From assembly GCA_963700735.1 (NCBI GenBank), contig CAVOYR010000007.1, forward strand, positions 434,001 through 498,000: DNA of 64,000 nucleotides. The letters run 5' to 3'. This document shows, piece by piece, positions 42,504 to 50,774 of this stretch. The stretch comes from Anderseniella sp963700735. GTDB lineage: Bacteria; Pseudomonadota; Alphaproteobacteria; Rhizobiales; Aestuariivirgaceae. Position numbers and translations under genes: made by a program. How positions within the stretch are numbered: position 1 is the first letter of the stretch; every line of letters starts with the position of its first letter. The notes below the pieces were generated by a model. The model made no database searches and was not told the DNA's origin. It saw nothing but the letters and a program-made list of their open reading frames with translations.

Positions 42504-43720
42504 TGTCTGACCCCAAATCGCACGTAGAGCGCAGTGATGCGCAAGATTTGGGGAAACCCCAAAGGCAGCGCGGTTTTGAGCGCCAGGAGTTCGAAAACCG
42601 CCTTGCCCGCGCCCAGTCAGAAATGACGGCGCGCCAGCTGGACGCCGTCGTTGTCACCGCGCCGCCCAACTGGCGTTACTTCGCGGGCTTTGCCACCCAG
42701 TTCTGGGAAAGCCCGACACGGCCATGGTTCCTGGTGCTGCCGCGCGATGGCGCACCCGTCGCCGTGATCCCGACCATTGGCGAGCCCGGCGTTTCCCGCA
42801 CCTGGGTGAGCGACATCCGCACCTGGCCCGCCCCGCGCGCCGCAGACGATGGCGTCACGTTGATGACGCAGGTGCTGACGGACTTGCCGCGCAAGTTTGG
42901 CCGCATCGGCTGGGAGATGGGGCGTGAATCGGTCATCCGCATGCCCATCGCAGACTTCGACCGGATCAGGTCGGCCTGTGCCGGCATCGAGTTCGCCGAC
43001 GCCTCGCCGCTGGTGTGGCGGTTGCGCATGGTGAAGTCACCCGCCGAAGTCGCAAGGATCGAGGCTGCCTGCCAGATCGGCTCACGCGCCTACGGGGCGC
43101 TGCCCGCCCAGCTTTCCACCGGCATGGACGAACACGAGGTGGCCCGCGCATTCCGTGCCGAGCTGACGAGGCAGGGCGCGGACGCCATTCCGTTCATGGC
43201 GGTTACCTCGGGTGCCGGCGGCTATGACCAGATCATCGTCGGCCCGGTCGACCGGCAACTGGCGGGCGGTGACGTGTTGTTCATCGATCTCGGTTGCACC
43301 TTCGACGGCTATTTTTGCGACTTCGACCGCAACTTCGCCATCGGCCGGATCGATGACGAGACGAAGCTGGTGCAGGACATCGTCTGGCGCGCCACTGAGG
43401 CCGGCATTGCGGCTGCGCGTCCCGGTGCCACGCCGGCAGATCTTGCCGCTGCCATGGTGTCGGTGATGTCGGACGCGGGCGCCACCGGCGGCAACGTTGG
43501 CCGGCTGGGCCATGGCCTCGGCCTGCAGCTTACCGAGCCGCCATCCAACATGCCCGGCGAAACCGTGGTGCTGGAACCCGGCATGGTGATGACCATCGAA
43601 CCGGGCATGGACTACGGGCAGGGCAAGATGCTGGTGCACGAGGAGAACGTTGTCATCACCGAAGACGGTTGCCGCCTGCTGACCACCCGCGCACCGCGTG
43701 AGATGTGGCAGGTAAGCTAG
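42503..43720 (+). CDS. M24 family metallopeptidase (Xaa-Pro dipeptidase/creatinase-like)
   Basis: Two-domain pita-bread enzyme of 405 residues. The C-terminal catalytic domain shows the dinuclear metal ligands: two Asp in IDLGCTFDGYFCDFDRNF, His in GRLGHGLGLQ, Glu in MTIEPGM and Glu in VHEENVVIT. The N-terminal creatinase domain begins near residue 25 (FERQEFENRLARAQSEM). The first 24 residues are an unusual extension encoded by a palindromic DNA segment. Its subgroup includes prolidases and ectoine hydrolase DoeA, so the substrate is open. Translationally coupled to lysS. Confidence 0.88.
   Translation: MSDPKSHVERSDAQDLGKPQRQRGFERQEFENRLARAQSEMTARQLDAVVVTAPPNWRYFAGFATQFWESPTRPWFLVLPRDGAPVAVIPTIGEPGVSRTWVSDIRTWPAPRAADDGVTLMTQVLTDLPRKFGRIGWEMGRESVIRMPIADFDRIRSACAGIEFADASPLVWRLRMVKSPAEVARIEAACQIGSRAYGALPAQLSTGMDEHEVARAFRAELTRQGADAIPFMAVTSGAGGYDQIIVGPVDRQLAGGDVLFIDLGCTFDGYFCDFDRNFAIGRIDDETKLVQDIVWRATEAGIAAARPGATPADLAAAMVSVMSDAGATGGNVGRLGHGLGLQLTEPPSNMPGETVVLEPGMVMTIEPGMDYGQGKMLVHEENVVITEDGCRLLTTRAPREMWQVS
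42511..42563 (+). repeat. Nested palindrome within the start of the M24 peptidase gene
   Basis: CCCCAAATC (42511-42519) pairs with GATTTGGGG (42545-42553). Between them, GCGCA-GTGA-TGCGC (42529-42542) forms a hairpin with a GNRA-type tetraloop. TTTGGGG (42547-42553) can pair instead with CCCCAAA (42557-42563) across an AAA loop. The structures exclude each other and begin 6 bases after the ATG. It may be an inserted palindromic element kept in frame, or an RNA fold that controls translation. Confidence 0.7.
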
Positions 43721-43721
43721 G

Positions 43722-43768
43722 AGCAATTCCAGGAAAAGTGGAAGCCGGTTTTCCGTCCGGAATTGCGA
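43722..43768. repeat. Intergenic palindromic repeat, copy 1
   Basis: GCAATTCC and GGAATTGC form the outer stem, with GGAAAA and TTTTCC forming an inner stem around GTGGAAGCCGG. It starts 2 bp after the M24 gene stop. The second copy at 49791-49836 shares most bases. I recall close relatives of this element in many Rhizobiales genomes; this was not searched. Confidence 0.8.
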
Positions 43769-43772
43769 ACAA

Positions 43773-44972
43773 TTACGGAGTCTTTTCAGTCCACCACATT
43801 GCCGTGAGCGACAGCAGGCCGAGCAATCCAAAGCCTGCAACGAGCGGCAGCACGGTGCCGTCGAAGGCGTGGCCTACGGCCCATCCCATCGGCAACGAAA
43901 TGAAGGTGGAGATGGACCCCACCAGTGCCGCACCAAGGCCTGCCATGTGACCGACCGGCTCCATGGCCATGGCGTTGAAGTTGCCGAACAGGATGCCGAC
44001 GCAGAAGAACGCCAGCAGCAGCCAGCCGACGAACAGCCACAGCGGCGGCAGCCCGCCAAACGCCAGCACTACCGGCAGGTAGGCGATGGACAGCGCAGTC
44101 AGCCCGATCAGCGCCCGCCATGTCATGAAGCGCATGCCAAGCCGCATCACGACCTTCGAGTTGAAGATGCTGGCGGCCCCCAGCGACAGCGCCACGCCGC
44201 CGAAATAGACCACGAACAGGTCACCGGTCGAATAGGCGGACTGGAAGATCTGCTGCGCGCTGGAAAGGTACCCGATGAATGCCCCGAAGATCAGCCCGGA
44301 CGCCAGCGTGTACCCGGTCATCGCACGATAGCCGATTGCCTCGGCGATGCCGCCTGCCACGTTGCGCAGCGAGAATTTCCGCCGTGCCTCAACGGCCAGT
44401 GTTTCAGGCTGGCGCAGGCCGAACCAGACGACCGCCAGCAACGCCATGCCCAGCAGCACGCCGAAGATTGCCCGCCAGCTTGCGGCCAGCAGCACGGCCT
44501 GTCCGGCCGCCGGCGCGATTGCAGGCACCAGGATGAAGATGGCCATGACGATGGACATGATGCGCGCCATGGCGCGGCCCTCGTAGCCGTCGCGCACCAG
44601 CGCCATCGATACGATGCGCGGGGCCGCGGCACCCAGTCCCTGCAGCACCCGCCCTGCCAGCATCATCGCAAAGCTGGTGGCGAACATCGACAGCAGGCAT
44701 CCGGCGATGAAGATCACGTATCCTGCATAGATCACCGGCTTGCGGCCATAGCTGTCGGAAAGCGGGCCCGCCAGCAACTGCCCGATGGCAAAGCCGAGGA
44801 ACATTGCCGAGACCACCAGCTGCACGTCGTTGGGCTCAACCACGCCAAGGTCGCGGCCGATCTGGCCGAGTGCAGGCAACATGGCGTCAATCGACAGCGC
44901 CAGGATGGAGACCATCGTGGCGAGCATGGTGACGAACTCGGGAATGGCGAGTGGCTTTGAGGGTTGTTTCAT
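43773..44972 (-). CDS. Bcr/CflA family multidrug efflux MFS transporter
   Basis: Drug-proton antiporter of 399 residues with 12 hydrophobic segments. The start is at ATG 44972 (MKQPSKPLAIPEF); ATG 44993 is a close alternative. The family's first loop is seen in LALSIDAMLPALGQIGRDLG, the MFS motif A in GPLSDSYGRKPVIYAGY, and motif C-like AGRVLQGLGAAAPRIVSMAL. A long upstream open frame to 45533 is a shadow of the YdjM-like gene. It is convergent with the M24 gene; copy 1 of the palindromic repeat lies between them. Confidence 0.9.
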   Translation of the reverse strand: MKQPSKPLAIPEFVTMLATMVSILALSIDAMLPALGQIGRDLGVVEPNDVQLVVSAMFLGFAIGQLLAGPLSDSYGRKPVIYAGYVIFIAGCLLSMFATSFAMMLAGRVLQGLGAAAPRIVSMALVRDGYEGRAMARIMSIVMAIFILVPAIAPAAGQAVLLAASWRAIFGVLLGMALLAVVWFGLRQPETLAVEARRKFSLRNVAGGIAEAIGYRAMTGYTLASGLIFGAFIGYLSSAQQIFQSAYSTGDLFVVYFGGVALSLGAASIFNSKVVMRLGMRFMTWRALIGLTALSIAYLPVVLAFGGLPPLWLFVGWLLLAFFCVGILFGNFNAMAMEPVGHMAGLGAALVGSISTFISLPMGWAVGHAFDGTVLPLVAGFGLLGLLSLTAMWWTEKTP

Positions 44973-45030
44973 GGCCTTGCGCCGATAAGTCATTGCCGGT
45001 TTGTGCGCAAGCCGCATTGCGGCATGGCAG

Positions 45031-46038
45031 CTATGGCGCCAGTGACACCAGCGGGTTCCATATGCGCTTCCACACCAGCGGCAGCCGGTCCATTCCGCGG
45101 CTGGTGGGCACGCGCTCATTGGCCGGTTGCACCGTGCCATCGCCGGGCATGTCGCCGACCTTGAAGTTGAACACGTACTGCCCCTCGACACCCATGCGCA
45201 GGTCGGACATGACGATGGCGGGAGAATTCTGCTGCACCTTGTAGAAGCCGTGCGTGAACCACTGCAGCCGCTGCACCTGCCATGATTGCTGCACCGGTTC
45301 CAGCAGTTCGGTCCGGCTGTCGTAGCGGTCAAACCGCACTTCAGCCGCCTTGTCGAACAGCGAGTAGTAGCCTTCGGAATAGTCACCGTCCGGATGCATG
45401 GCCACGAACCGCCACAGCAGCGTGTTGAACGGGGCGGGCGTGGACAGAAGCCGCGTGTAGGCAATGCCCTGCGCCTGAAGCGACCGCTCGGCAATGCCGG
45501 TGACATGCACCTTGGCGCCGACGGTCCACGCAAGATAGGCGCAAGACAGCACCAGTCCTGCCATGTTGAGCCGGTAACCGGTCCATTCCGTCCGGTTCAG
45601 GATCAGCACGGCCAGTACGCCCAGCAGCAGCCAGATGGTGTAGGCCGGGTCGATGATGAACACCGACGATCCTGATACGGGATATTCGCTGACCGGCCAG
45701 AACAGTTGCGTGCCATAGACGGTCATTGCATCAAGCAGCGGGTGGGTGATCAGCACCAGCCACGTCATGGCAATCCACAGCTTCAGGCTGGCCAGTCCCT
45801 GCAACCGGTGCAGTGCCCAGCCGATGACGGGAGCTGCCGCTGTCAACACCAGCAGCGAATGCGAAAAGCCGCGGTGATAGGTGAAGTTCTCCACCGGCCC
45901 GCCATAGTTGATCAGTACGTCGAGGTCGGGCAGCGTACCGAGCGCTGCACCATACAGCGCCGCGCGCCGGCCGATTGCCCGGCCGATCACCAGTTCGGCG
46001 ATCGATGCGCCAAGCACAATCTGGGTCAGTGAATCCAT
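45031..46038 (-). CDS. YdjM/DUF457 family membrane-bound metal-dependent hydrolase
   Basis: Membrane protein of 335 residues. The N-terminal half has four hydrophobic segments with conserved metal-binding His/Asp: MDSLTQIVLGASIAE, LGTLPDLDVL, TYHRGFSHSLL and LITHPLLDAMTVYGTQLFWP. The C-terminal half is soluble and unassigned (FKVGDMPGDGTVQPANER). YdjM relatives include LexA-regulated proteins in enterobacteria. Function is predicted only from the family. It lies between the MFS and ZntB genes, all leftward. Confidence 0.86.
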   Translation of the reverse strand: MDSLTQIVLGASIAELVIGRAIGRRAALYGAALGTLPDLDVLINYGGPVENFTYHRGFSHSLLVLTAAAPVIGWALHRLQGLASLKLWIAMTWLVLITHPLLDAMTVYGTQLFWPVSEYPVSGSSVFIIDPAYTIWLLLGVLAVLILNRTEWTGYRLNMAGLVLSCAYLAWTVGAKVHVTGIAERSLQAQGIAYTRLLSTPAPFNTLLWRFVAMHPDGDYSEGYYSLFDKAAEVRFDRYDSRTELLEPVQQSWQVQRLQWFTHGFYKVQQNSPAIVMSDLRMGVEGQYVFNFKVGDMPGDGTVQPANERVPTSRGMDRLPLVWKRIWNPLVSLAP

Positions 46039-46076
46039 TGTGTCCGTTGCCGGCAGTCAGGCCATGTGCGTCCGGC

Positions 46077-47198
46077 CTACAGCCATCTCCTGTACCTGAA
46101 ATAGATCAACATGCCGGTCGCCGTTGCCGCCATGACGCCAAGGGCCATCGGATAGCCGAAGTACCATTTGAGCTCGGGCATGTTCCACGGGCTTGCCGAG
46201 ATGTCAAAGTTCATTCCCCAGAGGCCTGCAAGAAAACTCAGTGGCATGAATATGGTTGCGATCACCGTCAGGAACGCCATCACTTCGTTCATCCGGGCTG
46301 ACTGGCTCGACAGGTAGCTTTCCAGCAGGCCAGACGCGATCTCGCGGTAGGTCTCCACGATGTCCATCAGCTGGATTGTGTGGTCGTACACATCGCGCAG
46401 ATACACCCGCGTGTCCTTGCTGATGGCGTGGTGCTCGTCTCGGATGAGGCTGTTCAGCAGTTCGCGCATCGGCCATGCAGCCCGGCGCACGTGCAGCAGC
46501 TCGCGCTTCATTTCATGGATCTGGTTGACCTGGCGCGGATCAGGGTTGGAGAACACCTTGTCTTCCATCAATTCCACCCGCTCTCCCAGCTGTTCCAGCA
46601 TGGGGAAGTACGCATCGACGCAAGCATCCAGCAGGGCATAGGCAAGGTAGTCCGGTCCGCTGGACACCAGCCGCCGTCCAGCCCCGATGCGCTGCCGCAC
46701 CGGCTCGAAGCAATCGCCTTCGCGTTCCTGGAAGGTGATCACGTAGTCCTTGCCGAGAAACATAGAGATCTGTTCGCCGGCCTCTCCGTCACCACCGTGA
46801 TGCTCGCCCTCACCCGGGGGCAACCGCATCACGATGTAGATGTGGTCAGAGTAGGCCTCGGCCTTGGGCCGCTGGTGCAGGTCGACCACGTCCTCAATGG
46901 CAAGCTCGTGCAGCTTGAACCGGCTGGCGATGTCGTTGATCAGCGCAATGTTGGCAAAGCCCTCGATATCCAGCCAGAGCACGGGATGGCGTTTCCGCGC
47001 CGCAAGTACCTGCTCGATGGTGCAGTCCTTGTGACGCTCGACCTCCGTCGTCTCGCCATAGGCAATGAGGTTCATTCGGGTGGGCAGGTCGGTGGCGGAC
47101 GCGACAATGGTGCCCGGTGGTGCACCAACGGGCGCGCGCCGGTCCTTCGCCTTGTGCTTCCGGCGCGCCTTGTGCAGCAGCCGGGCAGGCCGTTTCAC
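46077..47198 (-). CDS. CorA/ZntB family divalent cation transporter
   Basis: Pentameric cation channel/transporter of the inner membrane, 373 residues from GTG 47198. The large cytoplasmic domain includes LWLDIEGFANIALINDIASRF and the long helix region, followed by two C-terminal membrane segments. The signature GMN is in LAGLWGMNFD, at the end of the first segment. Sequence resembles ZntB (zinc) more than CorA (magnesium), but the ion is not certain. The start overlaps the stop of the S24 regulator gene, which therefore may control it. Confidence 0.9.
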   Translation of the reverse strand: MKRPARLLHKARRKHKAKDRRAPVGAPPGTIVASATDLPTRMNLIAYGETTEVERHKDCTIEQVLAARKRHPVLWLDIEGFANIALINDIASRFKLHELAIEDVVDLHQRPKAEAYSDHIYIVMRLPPGEGEHHGGDGEAGEQISMFLGKDYVITFQEREGDCFEPVRQRIGAGRRLVSSGPDYLAYALLDACVDAYFPMLEQLGERVELMEDKVFSNPDPRQVNQIHEMKRELLHVRRAAWPMRELLNSLIRDEHHAISKDTRVYLRDVYDHTIQLMDIVETYREIASGLLESYLSSQSARMNEVMAFLTVIATIFMPLSFLAGLWGMNFDISASPWNMPELKWYFGYPMALGVMAATATGMLIYFRYRRWL

Positions 47199-47821
47199 TG
47201 GCTTGCCCAGACGATACGGGCCAGCCAGTCGATGTCTGCCCGGTCCAGACTGCGCAGCGGGTGATCCGCGTTGAAGGAGGCCAGTTCCACCGTCTTGGCG
47301 GTCTCGCGATGCAATACCTTGGCCAGCACCTCGCCGTCCCTGGTCTTGGCGACGACCCGGTCACCGCGCCGCAAGGCGGCGTTGGGCGAAACGATGATGG
47401 TGTCGCCTTTTCGGTATACCGGTTCCATGCTGTCGCCGGTGATCTCAAGTGCATAGGCATTGGCGTCATCGACGCTGGGCAGGTTCACCTCGTCCCAGCT
47501 GCCGCCGGCGGGAAAGCCTGCATCATCGAAATACCCGCCGGACCCTGCCTGTGCCATGCCGATCAGCGGGATGGTGCGATGCGACGCCGGTACGCCCTGC
47601 ACCATGGCTGTAAACTCGTCGAGGCTGGCACCCGTGGCGCTCAGGCACTTGGCCACGCTTTCGGTGGTAGGCCAGCGCTGGCGGCCTTCCGGCGTTACCC
47701 GCTTGGACTTGTTGAACGACGTCGCATCAAGCCCGGCCGCCTTGGCCAGACCCGAGGCGGACAGCCCCTTGCTCTCGGCGAGCTTGTCCAGCGCATTCCA
47801 AATCTGTGCGTGTGAGAACAT
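47195..47821 (-). CDS. LexA/CI-like S24 family transcriptional regulator
   Basis: Repressor of 208 residues. ATG 47821 has GGAGG 8 bp upstream, deciding the start. An N-terminal helix-turn-helix is visible (LSASGLAKAAGLDATSFNKS). The C-terminal S24 peptidase domain has the catalytic Ser131 in ITGDSMEP and Lys168 in EVLAKVLHRE. An Ala-Gly pair in IGMAQAGSGGYF stands where LexA and CI cut themselves. This suggests regulation by self-cleavage during DNA damage or stress. It overlaps zntB; the region upstream has a perfect palindrome and an AT-rich stretch. Confidence 0.85.
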   Translation of the reverse strand: MFSHAQIWNALDKLAESKGLSASGLAKAAGLDATSFNKSKRVTPEGRQRWPTTESVAKCLSATGASLDEFTAMVQGVPASHRTIPLIGMAQAGSGGYFDDAGFPAGGSWDEVNLPSVDDANAYALEITGDSMEPVYRKGDTIIVSPNAALRRGDRVVAKTRDGEVLAKVLHRETAKTVELASFNADHPLRSLDRADIDWLARIVWASQ

Positions 47822-47867
47822 CTGGCTTGCCTCCATGTTCACGTTGCAGGGCCGCAATTCACGTCGA

Positions 47868-47879
47868 ATCACGCGTGAT
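47868..47879. promoter_or_regulatory. Palindrome upstream of the S24 regulator gene, candidate autoregulatory operator
   Basis: ATCACGCGTGAT is a perfect 12-bp palindrome 47 bp upstream of the regulator start. It is followed by an AT-rich stretch (47890-47925) with TATAAT-like hexamers on the minus strand that could be the -10 element. Self-repression is usual for S24 regulators; the match to this one is inference. Confidence 0.45.
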
Positions 47880-48006
47880 GACCCGCATAGAATGTATTAT
47901 TATTATAGGAAATTATACCGTAATTAAAGCCCGTTGTCACGGCCTGCCGGGGACGGCAAACAAACGGAGCTTGTCGCCGCCGGGTTCCGCTCATACGCTT
48001 GAGGGC

Positions 48007-48354
48007 ATGGATTCGAAAATCTACAAGATCATGTCTCGCGAGGATTGGGACTTCGCCCGCACCCATGGCCAGTACCACGGTTCGGCGGATGACGACCGCG
48101 ACGGCTACATCCATTTTTCCACTTCAGCGCAGGTTCGCGCGACGGCCCGCAAGCACTTTGCCGGCCAGACGGGCCTGGTGCTTCTGGCCCTCGACACCGA
48201 CCAGCTTGGCGAGGCGTTGAGGTGGGAACCATCGCGCGGCGGTGACCTGTTTCCGCACCTTTATGCGCCCATGCCGGTGAGTGCCGTAACCGCTCACTGG
48301 AACCTGCCGCTGGCAGATGGCGGCGAGCACGTATTTCCCGAAGGTGTTGCATGA
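48007..48354 (+). CDS. DUF952 domain protein
   Basis: Small protein of 115 residues, family of unknown function. Typical blocks are seen: IYKIMSREDWDFARTHGQY, DDRDGYIHFSTSAQVRATA, GLVLLALDTDQLGEALRWEP and FPHLYAPMPVSAV. Conserved His in YIHFST and HLY suggest an enzyme-like pocket, but no activity is known. The stop overlaps the pyrD start (ATGA), so it is co-expressed with pyrD. Confidence 0.85.
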   Translation: MDSKIYKIMSREDWDFARTHGQYHGSADDDRDGYIHFSTSAQVRATARKHFAGQTGLVLLALDTDQLGEALRWEPSRGGDLFPHLYAPMPVSAVTAHWNLPLADGGEHVFPEGVA

Positions 48355-49445
48355 GCGGACTGTTTTCACTGGCGAGGCCACTGCTTCATTGCCTTGATGC
48401 CGAAACCGCGCATGGCCTCACCATTGCCGCACTCAAGGCCGGCGTTGCCCCATCCGTTGCGGTGCCGCGCGACACGCGGCTTCATGTTACCTGCATGGGG
48501 CTGGCGTTTGCCAATCCGCTGGGTCTGGCGGCAGGCTTCGACAAGAATGCCGAGGTGCCCGATGCCATGCTGGCGCAGGGGCTGGGGTTCGTGGAAATCG
48601 GCTCCGTCACCCCGCGTCCCCAGGCCGGCAACGACAAGCCGCGCCTGTTCCGCCTGCCGGAAGACGCCGCCGTGATCAATCGCATGGGCTTCAACAATGA
48701 TGGCCATGCGCGGGTGTTCGGCCGCCTGTCGCAGCGCGCCGGACGCGGTGGCATCGTCGGGGTCAACCTGGGTGCCAACAAGGATTCGGATGACCGTACC
48801 GGCGACTATGCGCTGGGTGCAGCCGCCTTCAACGAGCTTGCCAGCTATATCACCGTCAACGTGTCGTCGCCCAACACACCAGGCCTGCGCGGCCTGCAGT
48901 CGAAGGCCGAACTCGACACGCTGATCGGGCGCGTGCGCGACGCCATAACGGGTGCCGCAAGCGCCGATGAGCGCCGCGCGCCGCTGGTGCTGAAGATCGC
49001 GCCGGACCTGCGCGAGGATGAACTGTCCGACATTGCCGACGTCTGCATGGCCTCGGCAGTGGACGCGATCATCGTGTCCAACACCACCATTTCAAGGCCC
49101 GCCAGCTTGCGTTCGTCCCATCGCGGTGAAACGGGCGGGCTGTCCGGTGCGCCGCTGTTCGAACTTTCCACCGTGCAGCTTGCCCGGATGTACCAGCTGA
49201 CCGGCGGGCGCATTCCGCTGATCGGGGCAGGCGGCATCGCCAGCGCCGAGGATGCCTGGCAGAAGTTGCGCGCCGGCGCCACGCTGCTGCAGCTCTACTC
49301 GGCACTGGTGTACAAGGGGCCGCAGCTGATTGCAGACATACTCGGGGGTTTGCTGACGAGGCTGACCGACAATGACTTTGCCACCATCGCGGCCGTGACC
49401 GGCAGCGGCAACGAGGACTGGCTCAAACGCGGAGCAGGCACATGA
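48351..49445 (+). CDS. pyrD: Dihydroorotate dehydrogenase (quinone), class 2
   Basis: FMN enzyme that oxidises dihydroorotate to orotate with membrane quinone as acceptor. Its 364 residues and N-terminal extension (FSLARPLLHCLDAETAHGLTI) fit class 2. FMN and active-site blocks: NPLGLAAGFDKNAEVPDAM, EIGSVTPRPQAGN, NRMGFNNDG, GVNLGANKDS, VNVSSPNTPGLR (catalytic Ser), VSNTTISRP and IGAGGIAS. The stop overlaps the arsC start. Confidence 0.95.
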   Translation: MSGLFSLARPLLHCLDAETAHGLTIAALKAGVAPSVAVPRDTRLHVTCMGLAFANPLGLAAGFDKNAEVPDAMLAQGLGFVEIGSVTPRPQAGNDKPRLFRLPEDAAVINRMGFNNDGHARVFGRLSQRAGRGGIVGVNLGANKDSDDRTGDYALGAAAFNELASYITVNVSSPNTPGLRGLQSKAELDTLIGRVRDAITGAASADERRAPLVLKIAPDLREDELSDIADVCMASAVDAIIVSNTTISRPASLRSSHRGETGGLSGAPLFELSTVQLARMYQLTGGRIPLIGAGGIASAEDAWQKLRAGATLLQLYSALVYKGPQLIADILGGLLTRLTDNDFATIAAVTGSGNEDWLKRGAGT

Positions 49446-49789
49446 GCGTTACCATCTGGCACAACCCGCGCTGCAGCAAGTCGCGTCAGACCCTTGAACT
49501 GATCCGGTCAAAAGGCATCGAGCCCGAGATCGTGGAGTATCTGAAATCACCGCCGTCGCGCGAGGAACTGACCGAGGTTGTCCAGATGCTCGCGATTGCA
49601 CCGGCAGACCTGATGCGCACGGGCGAGAAGGTCTACCACGAGTTGCTGCTGGCCGAACGCCCGCTGGGAGACGACGAACTGATCGCCGCGATGGTTGCCA
49701 ACCCGGTGCTGATCGAACGGCCCGTGGTCATTGCCAACGGCAAGGCGGCCATTGGCCGCCCGCCGGAGGCAGTGCTGGAAATACTCTAG
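49442..49789 (+). CDS. arsC: ArsC family arsenate reductase (glutaredoxin-dependent)
   Basis: Thioredoxin-fold protein of 115 residues. The catalytic Cys is in HNPRCSKSRQTLELI, and the C-terminal IERPVVIANGKAAIGRPPE matches ArsC, including the Arg used in catalysis. The overlap with pyrD shows that it is part of the same transcript rather than of an ars operon, so its real role may be general redox or stress. Copy 2 of the palindromic repeat follows the stop. Confidence 0.87.
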   Translation: MSVTIWHNPRCSKSRQTLELIRSKGIEPEIVEYLKSPPSREELTEVVQMLAIAPADLMRTGEKVYHELLLAERPLGDDELIAAMVANPVLIERPVVIANGKAAIGRPPEAVLEIL

Positions 49790-49790
49790 G

Positions 49791-49836
49791 CGCAATGCCA
49801 GGAGAGGTGGCATCCGGTTTTCCGTCCGGTATTGCG
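49791..49836. repeat. Intergenic palindromic repeat, copy 2
   Basis: GCAATGCC and GGTATTGC form the outer stem around the shared core CCGGTTTTCCGTCCGG. The copy starts 2 bp after the arsC stop. Relative to copy 1, the changes keep pairing (one becomes a G-U pair), as expected for selection on the hairpin. Confidence 0.8.
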
Positions 49837-49846
49837 GCGAGGTAAA

Positions 49847-50692
49847 CTACTTTCCCTGAACGACGGTCTGGCGCTGGGTGCCGAGCAGGTCGATACCCAG
49901 CTCCATCACGTCGCCGGCCTTGACGAACTTCGGCGGCTTCATGCCGAGGCCCACACCCGCGGGCGTGCCGGTGATGACCAGGTCGCCCGGCTTCAACGTC
50001 ATGAATTTTGACACGTAGGCGATGATCTCCTTGATCGGGAAGATCATGTTCTTTGTCGTGCCGTCCTGCATCCGCTCGCCATTGACGTCGCACCACAGGT
50101 TGAGCTTCTGCGGGTTCGGCACGTCGTCTGCCGTAACCAGCCATGGTCCGATCGGGGCATAGGTATCGTGGCTCTTGCCCTTGATCCACTGACCACCCTT
50201 CTCGATCTGGTTCTCCCGCTCCGACACGTCATTGCACAGGAAGTACCCGGCGACATGATCGAGCGCGCGTGCCTTGGACACGTTTTTGGCCTCGGTGCCG
50301 ATGACGAAGCCGATCTCGACTTCCCAGTCGGTCTTGGTCGAGCCCTTGGGCAGCACCACGTCATCGTTCGGACCGGAGATGGCACTGGTGTGCTTGGAGA
50401 AGATGACCGGCTCGGTGGGAATGGGATGGCCGGTTTCGGCGGCATGGTCGGTGTAGTTCAAGCCGATGCAGATGAAGTTGCCAACTCCGGTGACCGGCGG
50501 TCCGAGCCGCGGCTTGCCCTTGACCAGCGGCAGCCTTGCCGGGTCGATCTTGGCCAGTTTGGCCAATGCCGTTGGTGACAGTTGGTCCGGTGTGATGTCG
50601 GTGATGCGGCCGGACAGATCGCGGATCTTGCCATCGGCATCCAGCATGCCCGGCTTTTCCTTGCCCGGCTTGCCATAGCGTACGAGTTTCAT
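49847..50692 (-). CDS. Fumarylacetoacetate hydrolase family protein
   Basis: Metal-dependent enzyme of 281 residues from ATG 50692. Family blocks: CIGLNYTDHAAETGHPIPTE, DDVVLPKGSTKTDWEVEIGF with the metal-binding Glu pair, GYFLCNDVSERENQ, and GDLVITGTPAGVGLGMKPPKF. The family includes hydrolases, decarboxylases and hydratases of 2-oxo acids or sugar-derived acylpyruvates such as 2,4-diketo-3-deoxy-fuconate. It lies 82 bp downstream of the FadR-type regulator gene on the same strand and near a TRAP transporter, so it probably breaks down the imported acid. Confidence 0.88.
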   Translation of the reverse strand: MKLVRYGKPGKEKPGMLDADGKIRDLSGRITDITPDQLSPTALAKLAKIDPARLPLVKGKPRLGPPVTGVGNFICIGLNYTDHAAETGHPIPTEPVIFSKHTSAISGPNDDVVLPKGSTKTDWEVEIGFVIGTEAKNVSKARALDHVAGYFLCNDVSERENQIEKGGQWIKGKSHDTYAPIGPWLVTADDVPNPQKLNLWCDVNGERMQDGTTKNMIFPIKEIIAYVSKFMTLKPGDLVITGTPAGVGLGMKPPKFVKAGDVMELGIDLLGTQRQTVVQGK

Positions 50693-50774
50693 GGGGTGCC
50701 CCTCAGTTGGTGTGCGTTTCTCGGCCCGCCACAACATGCGCCAGTGACGGCGTGCCTGTAAAGATGGCGGCTGG

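Noticed and set aside
43869..44960. 363-residue plus-strand open frame opposite the MFS gene
   Set aside because: Its sequence is dominated by His, Gln, Arg and Asp without any motif; the MFS gene on the other strand is clear.
44996..45533. Extended N-terminus of the MFS transporter
   Set aside because: The extension lies inside the YdjM-like gene; MFS homology begins at the ATG near 44972.
47868..47879. ATCACGCGTGAT as a LexA SOS box
   Set aside because: It does not match the alphaproteobacterial LexA site (GTTC-N7-GTTC) that I know, so it is listed only as a candidate operator for the local S24 regulator.
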